From positions 1,888,813 to 1,952,812 of the forward strand of contig VUYV01000179.1 in assembly GCA_008711295.1 (NCBI GenBank): a DNA stretch of 64,000 nucleotides. The letters run 5' to 3'. A program made the position numbers and the translations under genes. Positions 23,320 to 37,100 of the stretch are shown one piece after another (the stretch's first letter is position 1; each line of letters starts with the position of its first letter). Source of the stretch: Anarhynchus alexandrinus. Lineage: Eukaryota; Chordata; Aves; Charadriiformes; Charadriidae. A model generated the notes under the pieces. That model did not search any database and had not been told where the DNA came from. It saw only the letters and a program-made list of their open reading frames with translations.

Positions 23320-23510
23320 CTCTGCACGTGTGTAACCAGGAGGGAGATGACCCCGCCGTGCCCCTGGCCCTGGAAGTCTCCTCAGAGAGGGCTCGGCATC
23401 TCGCAGCGCCGTGCTGACGACGTGCTCCCTGCAATGCCTCACGTCGCCTTGCCTTGCCGAGCCATGCACCCCCCAGAAAGACGTGGCGGGAGATGTTCCT
23501 GCCTTGGCAG
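23320..23510. promoter_or_regulatory. CpG cluster, possible small CpG island
   Basis: By eye the 190 bases hold about 16 CpGs, including CCCCGCCGTG, CTCGGCATCTCGCAGCGCCG and GACGACGTGC, against a CpG-poor background. GC is high. No TATA box or clear coding frame accompanies it. It could be an orphan CpG island, an unrecognised promoter or a former exon. Confidence 0.3.
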
Positions 23511-25007
23511 TGAGAGGTGGCCTTTTCTGCACGTAGACCAGTTAACGCTTTGCATTTCATTGCCTACTGAGCCCTATTCAACACGGCACTTCAGCCCACA
23601 CCTTTAAGCCCAGGTGTCCCACCAAGTCATTTCTCTGCAGCATAAAAAAGCCCCTTCCCTCGCTGTCTCTTGCAGGCCACTCAGGATTTCTCTAGCTAGA
23701 GTCACTGGAGTATATCCCACCCATCAGGAGAGCTCTTCGCCTGCTCTCAAGCCAACATCTGGTGTTACCCGAAAGGATGTCTCTGAGTGGGCTCAGGCTC
23801 TCCCAGCTCTCTCTGGAGCTCACATATTCCCCAGTGAAGCATAATTGCTTCAGACAACATGGATGAAAGGATGGGGGCCACCAGGCTTATTGCGAGGAGC
23901 CCCATTTGCCAGCCCACTCCTCCCCTCACAGCGCAGCACACCTCTCCTCGGGATGCCGAGCATGCTCCTTTCCAGGGAAGGGGGAACTTGGTTCCACTGG
24001 GGGAGGCTTAGCGACCTGCTGGATGAAGCCCAGAGTGGGGAAGCTTTCCCAGTGCCTTGGAGAGGGCCCTTTCCCATCTGCCCTATAATCACAATTTGCT
24101 ACAATAACCATTGTCAAATCCCATTTGAACGCTGAGTGCTTCAAAAAGAGCCATTGCTCCAGCAAAGGGAGGATGGTCCTGCCTCCCTCCCCTCCACACA
24201 GCCCCCCATCCGCCAAAATCTCCAGCTTCCTACCCACTGCCTTAAGAAACAAGGAGAAGGGGGAAGGGAAGCCAATCTCAACCCCAGGCTCATGCATTTT
24301 CACTCATCAGAAAGCAATTTTACGTGATTACAGAGCTTTCTATTCTGGTCTGCAATTGCAAGTTTATTAGTTAAGAGCACACCAGTAACTTTGAATTGTG
24401 ACTGCATTAGGAGAAGCACTCAAGTCTCATCATCTTCTGAATAAGACACTTAAGGAAACATCCACAGCAGTTATAACCTTTGATGGATCTCTGCCTGTGG
24501 CATGACTTAATGTGCTCATGGTGGGAATAAGGAGAGGAGGGGGGAAGGGGGTGATAAGGCTTCCAGCACAGAAAGCTGCAGTATAGCAGCAAATCACACC
24601 CATCTTTACGGAGGAGGTTCATGAGATTTTGATCTGCTTTCGCTGTTTAAAGCCCAAAAAGAGAATCAAGTTTAAGCAAATGAAAAGCCCTCTCTGGAAG
24701 TGCAGAAATTGTGAAAGAAGATGTGCAGGAAATACAGCATGGGCAGGAACTGGCCAGAGATTTCCATAAGCCTTCACAGCAAAGCAAAATCCATCCCAGG
24801 AACCTCTTTGCCAAACCACACATCACCTCTCCTGGGAGGTGGGGCAGCTGGGGTACATCATGGGACAGGGCATAACAGCCACATCAGGGAATGTGACCCA
24901 GCGGACACCCTTCACCCAAGGCCTTGCTGCCTAAGTGGGACCTCCAGCAACCCACGAGCATCTCCAGCAGACACGGACAAATCCTCCCAAGAGCCGACTG
25001 GGAGACA
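23511..25007. other. Unique non-coding DNA, no gene seen
   Basis: No gene is recognised. The section 24300-24420 is AT-rich and repeat-free. A G-rich string lies at about 24531-24556 (runs of 6 and 5 G), short of a four-run quadruplex. Confidence 0.55.
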
Positions 25008-25092
25008 AAGTAGTTATCCTCATTTCACAGCACAGGAAATTATTACAAGCAAAGGCAAGGCAAGGACAGATTTAAACCCAAATCTTAAACTA
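25008..25092 (-). repeat. MIR-type SINE fragment, antisense
   Basis: The order TAGTTATCCTCATTTCACAG, CAGGAAATTATTACAAGC, then ACAGATTTAAACCCAAATCT mirrors the antisense of MIR from its core to the tRNA-like B-box region (TATCCTCATTTTACAGATGAGGAAA...GGATTTGAACCCA). It is diverged, about 85 bp long, with the landmarks in the right order and spacing. Confidence 0.55.
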
Positions 25093-25390
25093 CTTAAAGT
25101 CCCTTGACCTAATGGCTATTCATTCAAAGAACATAACCTTAATAGACTATCAATGGCTGATGTATTAAAAATTCATTGAAATCACTCAGATTTACAGCGG
25201 AACTAGGGGACTGAATTCTTTGTTTTTCCTGAGCCACAAGCATCTTCCTAAATTGCGGAACAATCCTTCCACTCTGTAATTTAGAATAAGCGATCAAAAA
25301 AACAGAATAAAAATAAAATCAAAGCAAATTTCAATGACGTGAAATTAAGATTACTGCCAACATCTGCTTCCTGAAAAGGAGAGAGATAAT
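25093..25390. other. AT-rich block, candidate conserved non-coding element
   Basis: Repeat-free AT-rich sequence with many homeodomain and TALE-type cores (GGCTATTCATTCAAAGAAC near 25113, TATTAAAAATTCATTG near 25162, AATGACGTGAAATTAAG near 25333). No reading frame is of interest. Regulatory role is inferred from composition only. Confidence 0.3.
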
Positions 25391-27020
25391 ATTGAAAAGA
25401 TTTTTGCTTTCAAAGGAGAGAGGCATCTTTAGCTTGAATGCTTTTTCAAATGAAGGGGGTGGGGCGGGGAAGCCCAATCTAGAGGATTGTAGGCAACCCT
25501 CTTCTTCAGCAGAGATAAAATACCACTTTCTGGAAAACTCAGCAAATTTGGACCTGTGTTCCCGGAATATGCCCTCACTGCAGGATTACACCCCTCCCAA
25601 GGGGATCTGAAATGTTACTTCACCCAGACCTGCGAAGCTAAATCAGGCAGAAATAAAATCACCTCCCGTATCTGACGTTCCTTTCCCTCTAATGGGCCCT
25701 GGTGAGATTTGGCCCTAATACTGGTAGTGTAGCTCCAAGGTTGCCCTTCAGTGGGACCAATGCAGGATGGGGTTTATTTACCGAGTACAGGCTGTGCTGA
25801 CAGACTTCTTGTACTCATGGAGCACAGCCCGTTTGCCCTTCAGGCAGCTCCCGGGTCGGACTCTGCAATCCCACCGCCGCCTCCTGGATTTATTTGCAAG
25901 GACAGAAGGTCATTTTCCTGGTCACCACACAGAATCCCAGCCCAGCGACAGCAGCAGGGTGCAATATTTCTAGGCCAACTTCTGCTCAGCCCCTGAAGTG
26001 CTGCTCAGTGAAACAAGAACACCTTTTAAGCACTAGTTTTCAACCATCCACCGGCCAACCAGCTCCCTCTGCTGCTGCTTCTTCCTACTTGACCCAAACT
26101 ACGTTTTCAGAGATGAGAAGCCACCAGAAGCAGCCAATGAATTTAGCACAGCAGTTGGCTGGCAGAGCGCAGTCTTTGGGACTGAGGGGTCAGCTGGCTC
26201 CCTGCAAGATGCCTGGTGGCATGCAAAATGCTCTATGATACCTTAAACATCTGCACATGCCCCAGGTCCTGTAGAACACCCACCACAGTGGGAGGCCAGC
26301 AAATCCTAGGGGACCTCCAACTGCTGAACTGGACTGAGCCCCACTATCCATGTGAACAGACTTCACCCTGACTTCAAGGTTCTTGGTTTATTTTCCATCC
26401 TTTGGTGTTTTTTTTTTTTTATAAAAAAAGTGGGGGGTTTTATAAAAAAGGGTATCAAGACGCAACAAATGCTTTCACTGCACGCCAAGTGCAGGAAGAT
26501 CATCTGGCATCTCCCTCGCTGATGCTCCCTTGTTGTCTCTATGTTCACATCCCTCAGTGGGACCATACACAGATCTGATCAGCAGAAATTCTGGGCATGG
26601 AGTATCACAGCAACCTTTTCCTGATTTATTTTGAAGATGTTACTCTAACCACTGCACACTGTGCCTTCAATCTCAAATGGAGTGTAAATCTCAATGGCTT
26701 CTCTTGAACCAAGGCATTTTATCAGCCTGGCATTTGCATCTCTGGCCCTTGGAGATGTGGAGATGCCAAGCACCTTCTAAGCTGGCAGAGATGGGGATTG
26801 GCAGCAGAAAGGTGAGAAAAATGATATGCTGGCTTGCTGAACAACATCACCCATGCCTGTTGCAGGAGGAGCTACCATCTGCCATAGTGATGATAATCTG
26901 ACAGTCACCACTTGTCCACCGGGGACCCAGGCCCCTGACATGCTCAGCAGTGTGTGTGACATAGCAGGAGACAGTCCATCCTGGGCTGAAGAGCACAGAG
27001 GTGAAGTAGCCTCCACCTCC
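25391..27020. other. Unique DNA with an A/T homopolymer patch
   Basis: A 13-T run at 26408-26420 is followed by two copies of TTTTATAAAAAA separated by a G-rich spacer (to about 26450). No gene is recognised. Confidence 0.55.
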
Positions 27021-27055
27021 AATTCACACCTGGGGAAACTGAGGCATGCAGTGGC
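27021..27055 (-). repeat. Possible MIR remnant, antisense
   Basis: AATTCACACCTGGGGAAACT followed by GAGGCATGCAG matches the antisense MIR core (ATTTTACAGATGGGGAAACTGAGGCACAGAG) over about 35 bp. Confidence 0.45.
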
Positions 27056-29619
27056 TGGAATAGGCCTGTGGTTTCATCGAAAGTTAGTGGCACGCTGGAA
27101 ATGTGTCCTCCATGCTCTGCTGTCAGGATGAAGCTGCCACAGAGGGATGGGAGGATGCCTGGGTTCACTATATGTTTAGAAGTGAGTGAGGTGATGCCAG
27201 GAGGTTTCAGCTGTGGCAGAGACAGCCTGGAGGGAAGGCAAGGGGGTCATGCAAGCTGCAACCTTAATTCTTCTGCAGGGACTGACAACAATGACACCAA
27301 CTTCCTAGCAGTCCTGCCAATGGGGTAGCGATGCAAGGGGGGTGTCCAGCCAGCAGGCACATGGAGGAACCACCAATTCATTTCACCCCCAACCACCCAA
27401 CAGGTGCTGGACGTGGCTGCATTCAGCTCCTCTAATAAGCTCGGCCAGGTTGGACCTGATAACCGCAGGCTGTTTGAAGCAGTGACCCAGGGGTGAATGG
27501 CAGCAAGGTTTATCTCAGAAGGTTTGTTTTGACAAGGTGTCTGCCCTGAAAAGAAAATAGCCAGCATCCTGTTTTAGAGTGGAACTGTGCTGCTGCGGCT
27601 GAGAAGCTCCTGGTGGGAGCAGGACAGCAAAGCCCTGGCTAATGGGCAGTGGAGAAGAGTTGTACTCAACACAACCTTGAATTCATTGGCCCAAGCCTCT
27701 GCATGGGCCCCAACGTCTTGCTTCAACATCTTCTCCTGCCTGCAGTCTGTGACTGCTAAGGAACAGGGAGTGGGTAGGACTTACTCCCCAGAAAATGAGG
27801 AATGGTTGATCTGGAAGCACAGGAACTACTCTGATTGGAGATGCCAGCTCAGAGCATGTCCACAGTTGGTTTAATGGAGAATCACCAGGATATGGTGCAA
27901 ACCCTGGATCAGGCTGCTTTCAGAGGGAGCAGGATAAAGCCAGGAGGCTGGGCCATGGGGAGGAGGGTGCAGTGGTGGAGGAATGTAAACCCTCCTTAGG
28001 TTTGGGCTGCAGAGGTGGGAGAAGGATGTGTGTCCACAGCTGCAGAGATGGCTTTGTCCATAAAGTGTCCCATCAGTGCAGGACTCCAATGGAGCACCTC
28101 AGGAGGTGGTACCACCCACAGCCATCTCCAGGACCTGTTTGGTCTGTCTTCTGCAGACCAAGTATTCCCAGCCTAGGGGCACAGACTACATTTTGGGCTG
28201 TATTTGACGCCACTTCTGTTTGAGTGAGAGAAGAGTGGAAGGAGATGAGTAAAGAGACAACGCAGCAGAAGCTGTGCAACTGCCCTGAATGAGGAGTGAA
28301 GCACCACAGGAGAGCAGCCCAGGGAAGGAAGGAGGATGCACACCTTTTGCTGCTTGCTTTGCCTTTTGGCAAGCTCAGCAAACATGCTGTGATGACAGGG
28401 GGTCATATTCCTCTGCTGGCAGCCCAGGTGGATGCACATTTGCGGTGCAGCTCACAGAGCAACGAGAGCCTCAGGCCCTGACTGTCCAGGCTTGCCAGAC
28501 CTGCCCCCCATCCATTTAAGGGCAAGAAGGAGGATTCATATGACAAATGCAGGTGACTCCACTGGCTGCATGCTGCAGGCACTGCAAACACTTTATCATG
28601 TATGGATGAGCTTCCAGCTCAACCACGACCTGTTCCCACCAGAGCACCAGAAGGGAAGGAATCTGCAGAAGGGAGAGGGGAAGGAGAGCCAGAAGAGTGG
28701 GGAACAAGGCGCAATGACCAGATGGATATTTCCAAGAACTTGTCCTGCCGGTGACCTTCTGCAACCGCCTTCTCTTCCTCCTCTCTGCCCCTGGCTGGAG
28801 AACCACTCAGATCAGTGACAGTAGCACAGAGACTTTCTTCAGAGAGTATTCAATCTCCAGGAGGAAGCGTTTTTGCAGAAGACACCAAATGGGAAAGAAA
28901 GAATGCTTGGAGCATGGGCAAAAACACCAGAGACCTGCCTACAAGATAGTTCATGGTCCCAGATGGGGCAGAAGACCCAGAGGAGCAGAGAGATTAGGGG
29001 CAATGAAAGAAAAGCACAGTCAGTTCCTCATTCATCCACAGCTGCAGCCAGAAAAATTCATGTCAGGACTCAGATCGCAGTATTTCCTTGTAAGGGGTGT
29101 GGTGCCTAACGTGAATTAAGATGAATTGTGTAAAAATTTAGCCTAGCACAGGTCTATCAGCCATCCCATCAAGTTGTGTTTGAGGGGACGTTGAAATAGC
29201 ATTGCCAGAACCTGTGAGCACAAGCCCTCCCAAGGCACACCGAGAGCTACTAACGAGAATCCATCTCTGCCTCGGGTAACAAGATCTGCGCTGCACAGCA
29301 ACTACAGAGGCCCCTTTTCAGGGGTGCAAGGAGGAGCCAATTTTAGGATGATCCACTTTTCGCTCGTAGCCAGAGGGCTGTCAGCTGCTGGATGCGTCTA
29401 ATCTTATTGGCAGCATCTAGCTACTGGCTTCTTGTCTTTACCTTTGCTTCCACTGGAAACAACTGACAGAGCTTCGTGATTGGAAAGCACAGGTTCACAC
29501 TCCAACACCGCAGCTTGGACTGTCACCGCAAGACGGGGAAGGCATGGGTGAGAAAACTCAGCCTCTGCATTTCACACCATTGACATTTCAGCAAATCCTG
29601 CCTGGAAAAGTAGCGACTA
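27056..29619. other. Unique non-coding DNA, no gene seen
   Basis: No repeat is recognised. Overlapping frames at 28289-28820 on both strands look like chance openness in GC-rich sequence. Confidence 0.55.
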
Positions 29620-29835
29620 GTTGGGATTGCTTATCTGCTGGCTCGGCCTGCTCTTAAGTGGAGCAATTTGATGATGTCAGTCCAATAACCCTGGCAATAG
29701 CTTAAGAGGAGACATAAATCATTGACAATAAGTTAATCACTTGAGCTAATAGCTAAGACAAGGAATACATTGTTCTAAAATGAAGCAAAATTTGCCAGTG
29801 ACAAAAAACAAACATATTCCTTCTCATTGCTTTCT
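29620..29835. promoter_or_regulatory. Candidate enhancer-like conserved element
   Basis: This AT-rich, repeat-free block clusters several developmental motifs: NKX2-type CTTAAGTGG at 29653-29661, ATTGACAAT at 29721-29729, GTTAATCAC near 29732 and a full SOX site CATTGTTCT at 29768-29776 (AGAACAATG on the minus strand). Motif density against a plainer background is the only evidence. Confidence 0.35.
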
Positions 29836-32800
29836 GCTGTTGCTGTTGACAGGAGAGCGATCCTAAAAGGGCTTTGGTATGAAATCACTGGTTCCCTTCT
29901 GATCAGGCATGGGGAAGACTAAAGCATCTCTTAAGGCAATTCCAAACTTAAGATCTTATGTCACCAGGTCGTTCAGGAGGAAGACTTTGTAAAAGAAGAA
30001 GAAAAGAAAAGTCCATCTCCTTTACCACATCCCTTGGCAGCCTTGTGTCAACTTTCACCCAAGGATGTGACAATGTTATAAATGCAGCAGGATGTTGAAC
30101 CTTCTGCTGCCCCTTCTCTCCTGGAAAAGCGTGGAGTTATTCCTCTTCCTAAGGAATACAATAGGATGCTTTTTTTCCAAGTACATACTTGCACAAAAAA
30201 AAATCATTGAATTAGCTGTGCCTTCCTCCTTCTGCTTTGAACCTTGACTGGGCCACCAAAGAGCTTACTGCCTGGAAATGTTTTTGAGGGTGTTTTTGGA
30301 AATCACCATTTTTCATTAGGAAAAGCTGAACCAGAGGATTGCTTTCCTATTGACCAGCATGTGTAATCCTCTCCAGCAATGCGAAATGCACAGCCACAGC
30401 TCTGGTGTAGGTGTCCAAGAATCCCTCCCAAACTTAGGCTAGAAATTCCTCTGAGAAATCACTTCTCAAAGAAAGAGTCATTCTCTCCCACTTCTCCATG
30501 TCACACTGGATTTGATGGACCTGCTGTGTTTCCCTTCTTCCTTCCCAAGCTAAGAAGTCCTGGCCTGCCTAACCACTCCTCTTACAGAAGTCCTGCCAGA
30601 CCTTTGCCATCTTCACAGGGCCATGGGGATCCGAGATGCCTGAATGACAACCTGCAAGAAACCCATGCCCTTCTGTGCCAGCAACCAGAGGACAGACGGG
30701 GTATCCCAAGTCACATCAAACAGCAATTTGCACTTACGCTTCAGCAGCTGAAATGAGCTGGGTGGGACAAGGATCATCAAGAGAAACCAGAGGGCAAAAA
30801 GAGGTGGGCAGGTGGTAGGAGCATTGATGGAGCACCCAGTTGTCTCACAGGTGATGTGATTTTCACAGAGCACTGGATTATTTCCTTATGGATTTGTTCT
30901 GAAATCTAGATTAATTCCTCACCATAGTTCTCATCCTCTCTGACAAATAATCATTCTTACAAAGCAAAATAAAATCAAGGACCACCTAACTTGGCATGTC
31001 AGGGCAACTGCATTTCTCTGAAGCCAGCAAGCTTGTAAATAGGATATCAGAAGTAAGGCAGACTGAGAGGACCTTGTCACTCCCACCTGTCTCCATAGCT
31101 GTTTGGAAAATGATCAAACACTAGCTTGCAGAAAGCCAAAGAAACCCCATCACCAGGAGGGATGGGAGGACGTTTCTCCTCACCCTGAGCTGTTTGTGAG
31201 TTTTTTTCATGTTTTTTCACTGTGGAGCCCTAATTAACGACAGATGCACAGACGTCCCGGGATTAACATGCTTGAAGTCAGTACAGGAGAGGGAACAGCA
31301 TTCCCTGTTCCCAGCCCTCGGCCGGAACCACGGTCAAGGGGGCTAGTCTAAAATAAAAGGTTCCATCGTGTGAACCTTCCAGAGGAAGCAAGTTTTCTCC
31401 TGGAAAGAACAGAAAGTGTGTGTGGCAGGAGCAAGCAGCTCCTCCGGGGCTGCCTGAGCAGGAAGGAAGATGTTTTGATTTATTCTAGGTGTGAAACTTG
31501 GCCAGGGAAGCTTGCCAGGTGTTTGTATTGGCTCCCCATTGTCACCAGGCTGTGCTTCCAGCAGGAACTTTGCTTCTCAAAGCTGGCCTTTTAATATCCA
31601 TAATCAGGAGAAGAAGAGGGGACAGCCAGCGACAAGATCTGGCTTACCCAGGGGCAAGGTTGGTGGAAGGGCACAGGTAAGACCAAACTCAGCCTCTACC
31701 AGTATCTGGCAAAGATCACAGATGAGCTTCCCCCAGGGTCAGCCTCGCCACTGTCTCCATCCCTGCCACCTCCTTGGTGCTGCAAAGAAAACCAAGAACC
31801 CAGCTTATCATCAGCACTTTGGGGAAATTTTCCCAGCGAAGCAGATCAAAGCAAATACCTACAGGGCGTGAGAAGCCAGATCTGCGGCAGCTCAAGGCAT
31901 CGGGGTGGCCGGCCTTTGGTCAGCTGCAATGCAACAACTTCCCGCAGACAGGGCCAATTCAGATCAAGCCTTTGTGCTTATGGACGGCATGACATCAGGC
32001 CAGGGGACAGCCAACAGCCTTCCCAGTCTGCAGGAACTGGAAGGTCCCGAGATAGCCTGGCAGCAGGCTTAAAGCAAACAAAAGGAAGCGCTATTTCACA
32101 CCACTCGTAGAGATGGTTCAACTCATTGCCAACAAATCTAGCCACATTACATCCACCGTAGGTGATGGGAAATCAAGCAGATTGTGTTCTGGCCCCCATC
32201 TGGCTCAATACTCACGCTTCCCTGAATGCAAGGGATTTCCTTCCCCTCCCAGGGTGTGAAGGCACAACTTTTGTTCTTTTAACTCTTCCCTTTCCCTTCC
32301 TCATATCTTTTTGCATGGGTCCCACAGAGGTGGGTGACCTACTAGCATCACCTCCTCTCTCCACTTGTGTTGCTTTCTGCCCATGTCTTCTCATATGTGG
32401 GATAAAGGAAAGGGTGGAGAGAGTTGTTCCTCTTCTGCTTTCCTCTAACCCCTCTAGTCTTCTTGGTACCCCATTTCTTTCCATTTGCCTCTTTCTCCCC
32501 TCCAATTTTTTCCCCTTCCTAGTGCTCATATCTATTCTGCTGAAGGGAACCATGCTGGAGAGTGAGAATTGACCCCAGGTCTCAGCGGTGCAGAGCAGCT
32601 CACATCTTCATCGTTAGACCACACTTGCGCACATCCCCACTGGACCTCCTGGGGCTGGTCCTCCTCTGCACCTCCTATGGCTTTCCTAGGGCCACAGTTG
32701 TTTCTTGTTTCTGTCCCATTCACAGTGCCTGGAGTAACATCCCTGTGGTGTCACAGCCCAGAAAGAAGTTTGCAGCACAGTAGTGTGTTGCAAAGGGGCA

Positions 32801-34100
32801 TGTGCCTGTGTAGGGAATCTAAGCATGTAACCTGGGATTTGGAGGGCAAGAGGACTGCGCAGGGTGCAAAGAGCCAGGTCTAGACCAATTTCATCCATGC
32901 AATGTGAAATGGATGAGAGGAGGGCGGTTTCTAGTGCGATCTATGCCCAGAATCATGCTCAGGTTCCTCTCAGAGGGGACATTAACTTACTCCAAAAGCA
33001 ATACAGGCTTCTGTGTCTCCCACTGCTTGTTCTCCTGTCACTCTAGCACCTCCTTCACCAGGGATTCCCTTCATGTTAAGGGTGAAGACCCATCCCTACA
33101 TATTGAAGGTGTTTGAGCTCTCCTTCCTGCGTCCCTTGTCACATTAGGCATGGGTCAGCCCCTGCGTATCACTTCAGCCTTCACATCTCTTCACAGCTAC
33201 AAGAGGCGACCCGGGTAGACAGAGCCAATGGCTCTTGACTTTGCTCCAGACCAAGCACACCCCTTTCCTCGGGATGAGACTGAGTGTGCTGAGCGTACAC
33301 AAAACATCCTGTATCTCCCTGACACCTGCACCTAGTGAGGCCCTCGAGAAGCAATTTAAGGACAGTTCATAGCTATGAATGTTCCTGGTTTCATCACTCA
33401 AAGTCAGACCTTTATTGTCATGAAAAGGATATTGTAGTGAGAGCTGTCGCTTCCACTCACTGTTGGAAAATGGACTTTGCCATCAACTAGCTATCACGGA
33501 GTACTAACTCATGTATTGCTTTTAGAACATTTATGAACAGTCTTGCCTCTACATCACTACCTAACGGAGCGCTAGGAAGAGAGACCCGCTTTAACAGAGA
33601 CCCAGGCCACCGAATGCACCTGCTTGCAGCCTGATGCCTCCTTCCAAGGCTTAAAAGAAATTGCATGAGCTCCACAGCCAAGATCAATGTGCAGCTGAGC
33701 CAACGGAGCTGCAGAGGGGAAGAGCCTCAGCTATTCCCCCCTCCCCAGCTGTGTGGTCCTACCCCTTCCCAGCACCTGTTCAGGCTCTGACACAGCACAG
33801 AGCTCAAAGACAAGCCAGTTCTTACCTGTGTCATTATGGTTCCCATTTCTCAGGGACGTGGGAGGATGTTGCATAATGGCATGTGATGTTAAGGCTTATT
33901 GCAGAAAGTCTTTTCCTTTGCAGGGATCCCATGTGCTGAAGCATTTGTCCACATTGCCACAGACCCCAGCACAACTCCCTCGTGTGCTAATACAACGCCT
34001 GTCAAACACCAGGATTGCCACTTCTTCCAGGAGGACACGACCCCAGGTTTCATCCTGTTGAACATCCCTCTTATTCAAGCAGGCTGCTTTGCATTTTTGA
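29836..34100. other. Unique non-coding DNA, no gene seen
   Basis: No repeat or gene is recognised. Positions 31195-31275 are AT-rich around CCCTAATTAACGACAG. The section 32160-32570 is C/T-rich and therefore open on the plus strand for 135 codons from an ATG, with hydrophobic but low-complexity content that I do not accept as a gene. Confidence 0.55.
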
Positions 34101-37100
34101 AGAGCTTTTCCTGTTTTTCTAATTCTAGAAAAAAAAAATATCTAATTTCTAATCTAATTCTGGTTCCTCCTGGGTACATGGTGGCTTCAGCATGCTTGAA
34201 TGGGACATACAGCCTGGGTCCAGACACTGGTCGCTGCCTTATGTCAGGGGACTCTCAGCAGTGTGGGGAAACCACACAGGAGAAGAACTGCTGAAGAACC
34301 CATCCCGAAGGGCTCATCATCGGGACAGGCAGCAACGAAGCCTCAGCTCCACAGGAAAGCACCTGGCAGCCCTCTCCCTGGAGAGTGGGGAGATGAAAGC
34401 ACCCAGGTGCACAAGCAGGCAGCTGCAAGGGGCCCTGGAGCCCATCCTCACACCGTGTGCCATGTTCCCAGAGTAGAGCCAGGGCGGTATGACCTGCTCT
34501 GAAAGCACCCAGGTAATTGCATACCTGCTTGGCTCATCAGTTGGGTTATCTCTTGGATGTCTGCTGGGCTCCTGTGAATCCTCACCACTCTGACCTCTAG
34601 AAGTGGGTATCTACACCAAGAAAGGGAAAGAGGCAGGAAGACCTGTCTTTGGAAAGCCCTCAGGTGGAACCTTCCTTCAAATCAAGAGGCTACATTTTCC
34701 TAAGGATCTCTCATCACTATGATTTTTTGATATGACGTTCCCTTGCAGACCTCCTCGTGGGGGTCCCGTTGGCAAAGGCTGGATCTGCCCTGTCAACCCC
34801 CACATCACCCACTGGAACCAGCGCTGCTCCCTCACCACCAGGTACATCTCCGGGTCGGGAGCTGCCTCTCTGCCTGGCTCCACATCCCACCTCATCCCCA
34901 AACCCCAGCTCCTGACCAAGCGCTTGAGCACCGCTTCCGACGGGACCTGTCTGTGCACGCATTGTACGTGGCTTGGGGTGACGTCTGGTGTTATGTAGGA
35001 ATTAACCTCAAACGCAGGCACAAAGTTTGAAAGAAAAGAAAATAAAAGATTAAATATCAAAGGTAAACCCACTAAAAACAGAACCCTGAAGGGACAAAAT
35101 CCCCAGCCTCAAAGCATCTTACGCATCTCAAGTTCCTGGTGGTTTTTTGACCAACCTTAGCTCAATCCTGCCCAGCTTCTCTCCCAGACACAGTGCTTCC
35201 AAACATGTTGCTTCCTCACTGTGAAAGCCTTGCTCCCACCTTGCTAATCCTTTGCTCTCCTGATGCACACCCCTCAGATCTACTAAGTGTGCTTTTCCAC
35301 CAGGACCACCTTCCCCAACAGCCCCCTCTAACTACATCTCCATGGTGCATCTCCACCATCTTCCCTGCTGTTGGTTCCAAATAGTCAGAACCCACCAAGG
35401 TCTCCCTGTCTGAAAGACCCACCGCCAATCCAGTGGGGTCCTCCATCAGCTGCCCAAAGCCCTGGGACAACTGCTAGCTCACCCAAATGCCTCCAGGAAT
35501 GCAAGCCCCAAAGGGGTTTCCAAAAATCATCACCCTTTACCCAGCACATGCACGAATCTAGATGAAAATGAGACACCTTTATGCATTTCTCCAGTTCACC
35601 ACACGTTGAGTGTCTTGTGGCTTTAGGGCAGAGCTCCCCATAAGGTATCCAGGACCCTTCCTCCCTACAGGTCTCCTCCACCCTGGCATGGGCTGGGCGA
35701 GTCTTTTTCTCCCCTCAGCCCCTGTCCTCTGCATTTGCCATCCTGCAATCTCCTGATCAGAGGTAGGATTCAGCTGGCAGATTAAGACACCTAAACATGT
35801 GTGTCTTGGTGTTGGACATTGATGGGACACAATGGAGGAGTCTCAAATGCCATCAGGTGCCTGTTTTCAAGCTACCAAAGCAAGCCTGGGTGCCAACTTT
35901 TGGAGGAGTCACTCCAGTCACACCCAGCGGGTTCTCCACCTGATCTGCTGCTCCAGCACAGGTCTTGCGCCAGCACTGGGTATGAGCCACATTTTCTGTT
36001 TACCCAAACTGTCTGGATAACCACTTATCCAAGATCAACACTCAAACAGCCCCTGCACCAGGTGCAGGAACATCTCCTATCACATCCAGGTGACTTCCCT
36101 GTGTTGCTGGGGTTAGGCAATGAATTCCCGGTTTGGGACAGATCTCAGATGCTGTACACAGATGTCTCAGAGCATGCCAGGGCTCAGAGAGTTGATGGAG
36201 AGACCTCCATGCGGAAACCATTCCCATCTCTACTCCCTTTAGACTTTACTATGGCGTGATCCATGTTTTGTCTGCAAAGAGCAGTTCCCACCCCAAACAT
36301 GCCTGTTGAGGCAGATAGGCAGAGGCTGTTTATCCTATGAGATTTATTTTTTTTAACTCACGTGCACTACCTTACACAAACAGCCCATTTCAGTCCCCTG
36401 CTACACTGCTGTCATGGGTACCTGAGAAAATGGCCCCATCCCTTGGAAAAGGGGATAAAAAATTGTTTCAATAGGAGAAATAGGGGATAGGGAAGGTGGA
36501 CAGAAAAGCACCTAGGATCCCTCGCTCAGGACACACAGGGGCAGATCCAGACCCAACACTCAGCAGCAAAAACTACTGTGGCCAGCAATGACTTTATAGT
36601 TCCTCTCCATCGTGGCTAAGAAAAAACACACAGCCAGGAGGGAAAAATTAAAGCTACCAAATGCCTCCACTTACCTAAAAAAGGAGGGGTTAGGTAAAGA
36701 TAGAAAAGAAAAGATGCTGGTGTGGCATCCCCTGGCTTTCTACCCCACTCCTAGTGCAGGCACGGAGCCCATCCAGCAGGGCAGCAGTTAAATCCAAGTC
36801 TATACTCCTGAGAAAGGTGGTTTTTGCAGTGCCTGCTCAGGCCAGAAGGATGTTCTGGAATTAAAGCCCCACGTGCAGGTGTGGGCACTGCTCAGTGCAG
36901 CCTCGCTCCATACCTAATACAAAACATCTGTGCGATGTGCTGCCAGCACACTTCATCCAGAGGAAATTATTTGGGGATTAAGCAGGCACATGTATAGCAG
37001 AGAGACATGATCAAGCAAGCATGGGAAAAGCCACCACCAGCAAGGACAGCCCTGCAAAGTCCTCCTAGGCTGGAGGCAAGGAAATACAAAGTTCACACAA

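Noticed and set aside
32162..32572. 136-codon plus-strand frame with hydrophobic segments
   Set aside because: C/T-rich low-complexity sequence is stop-poor and yields hydrophobic residues. The opposite strand is also open.
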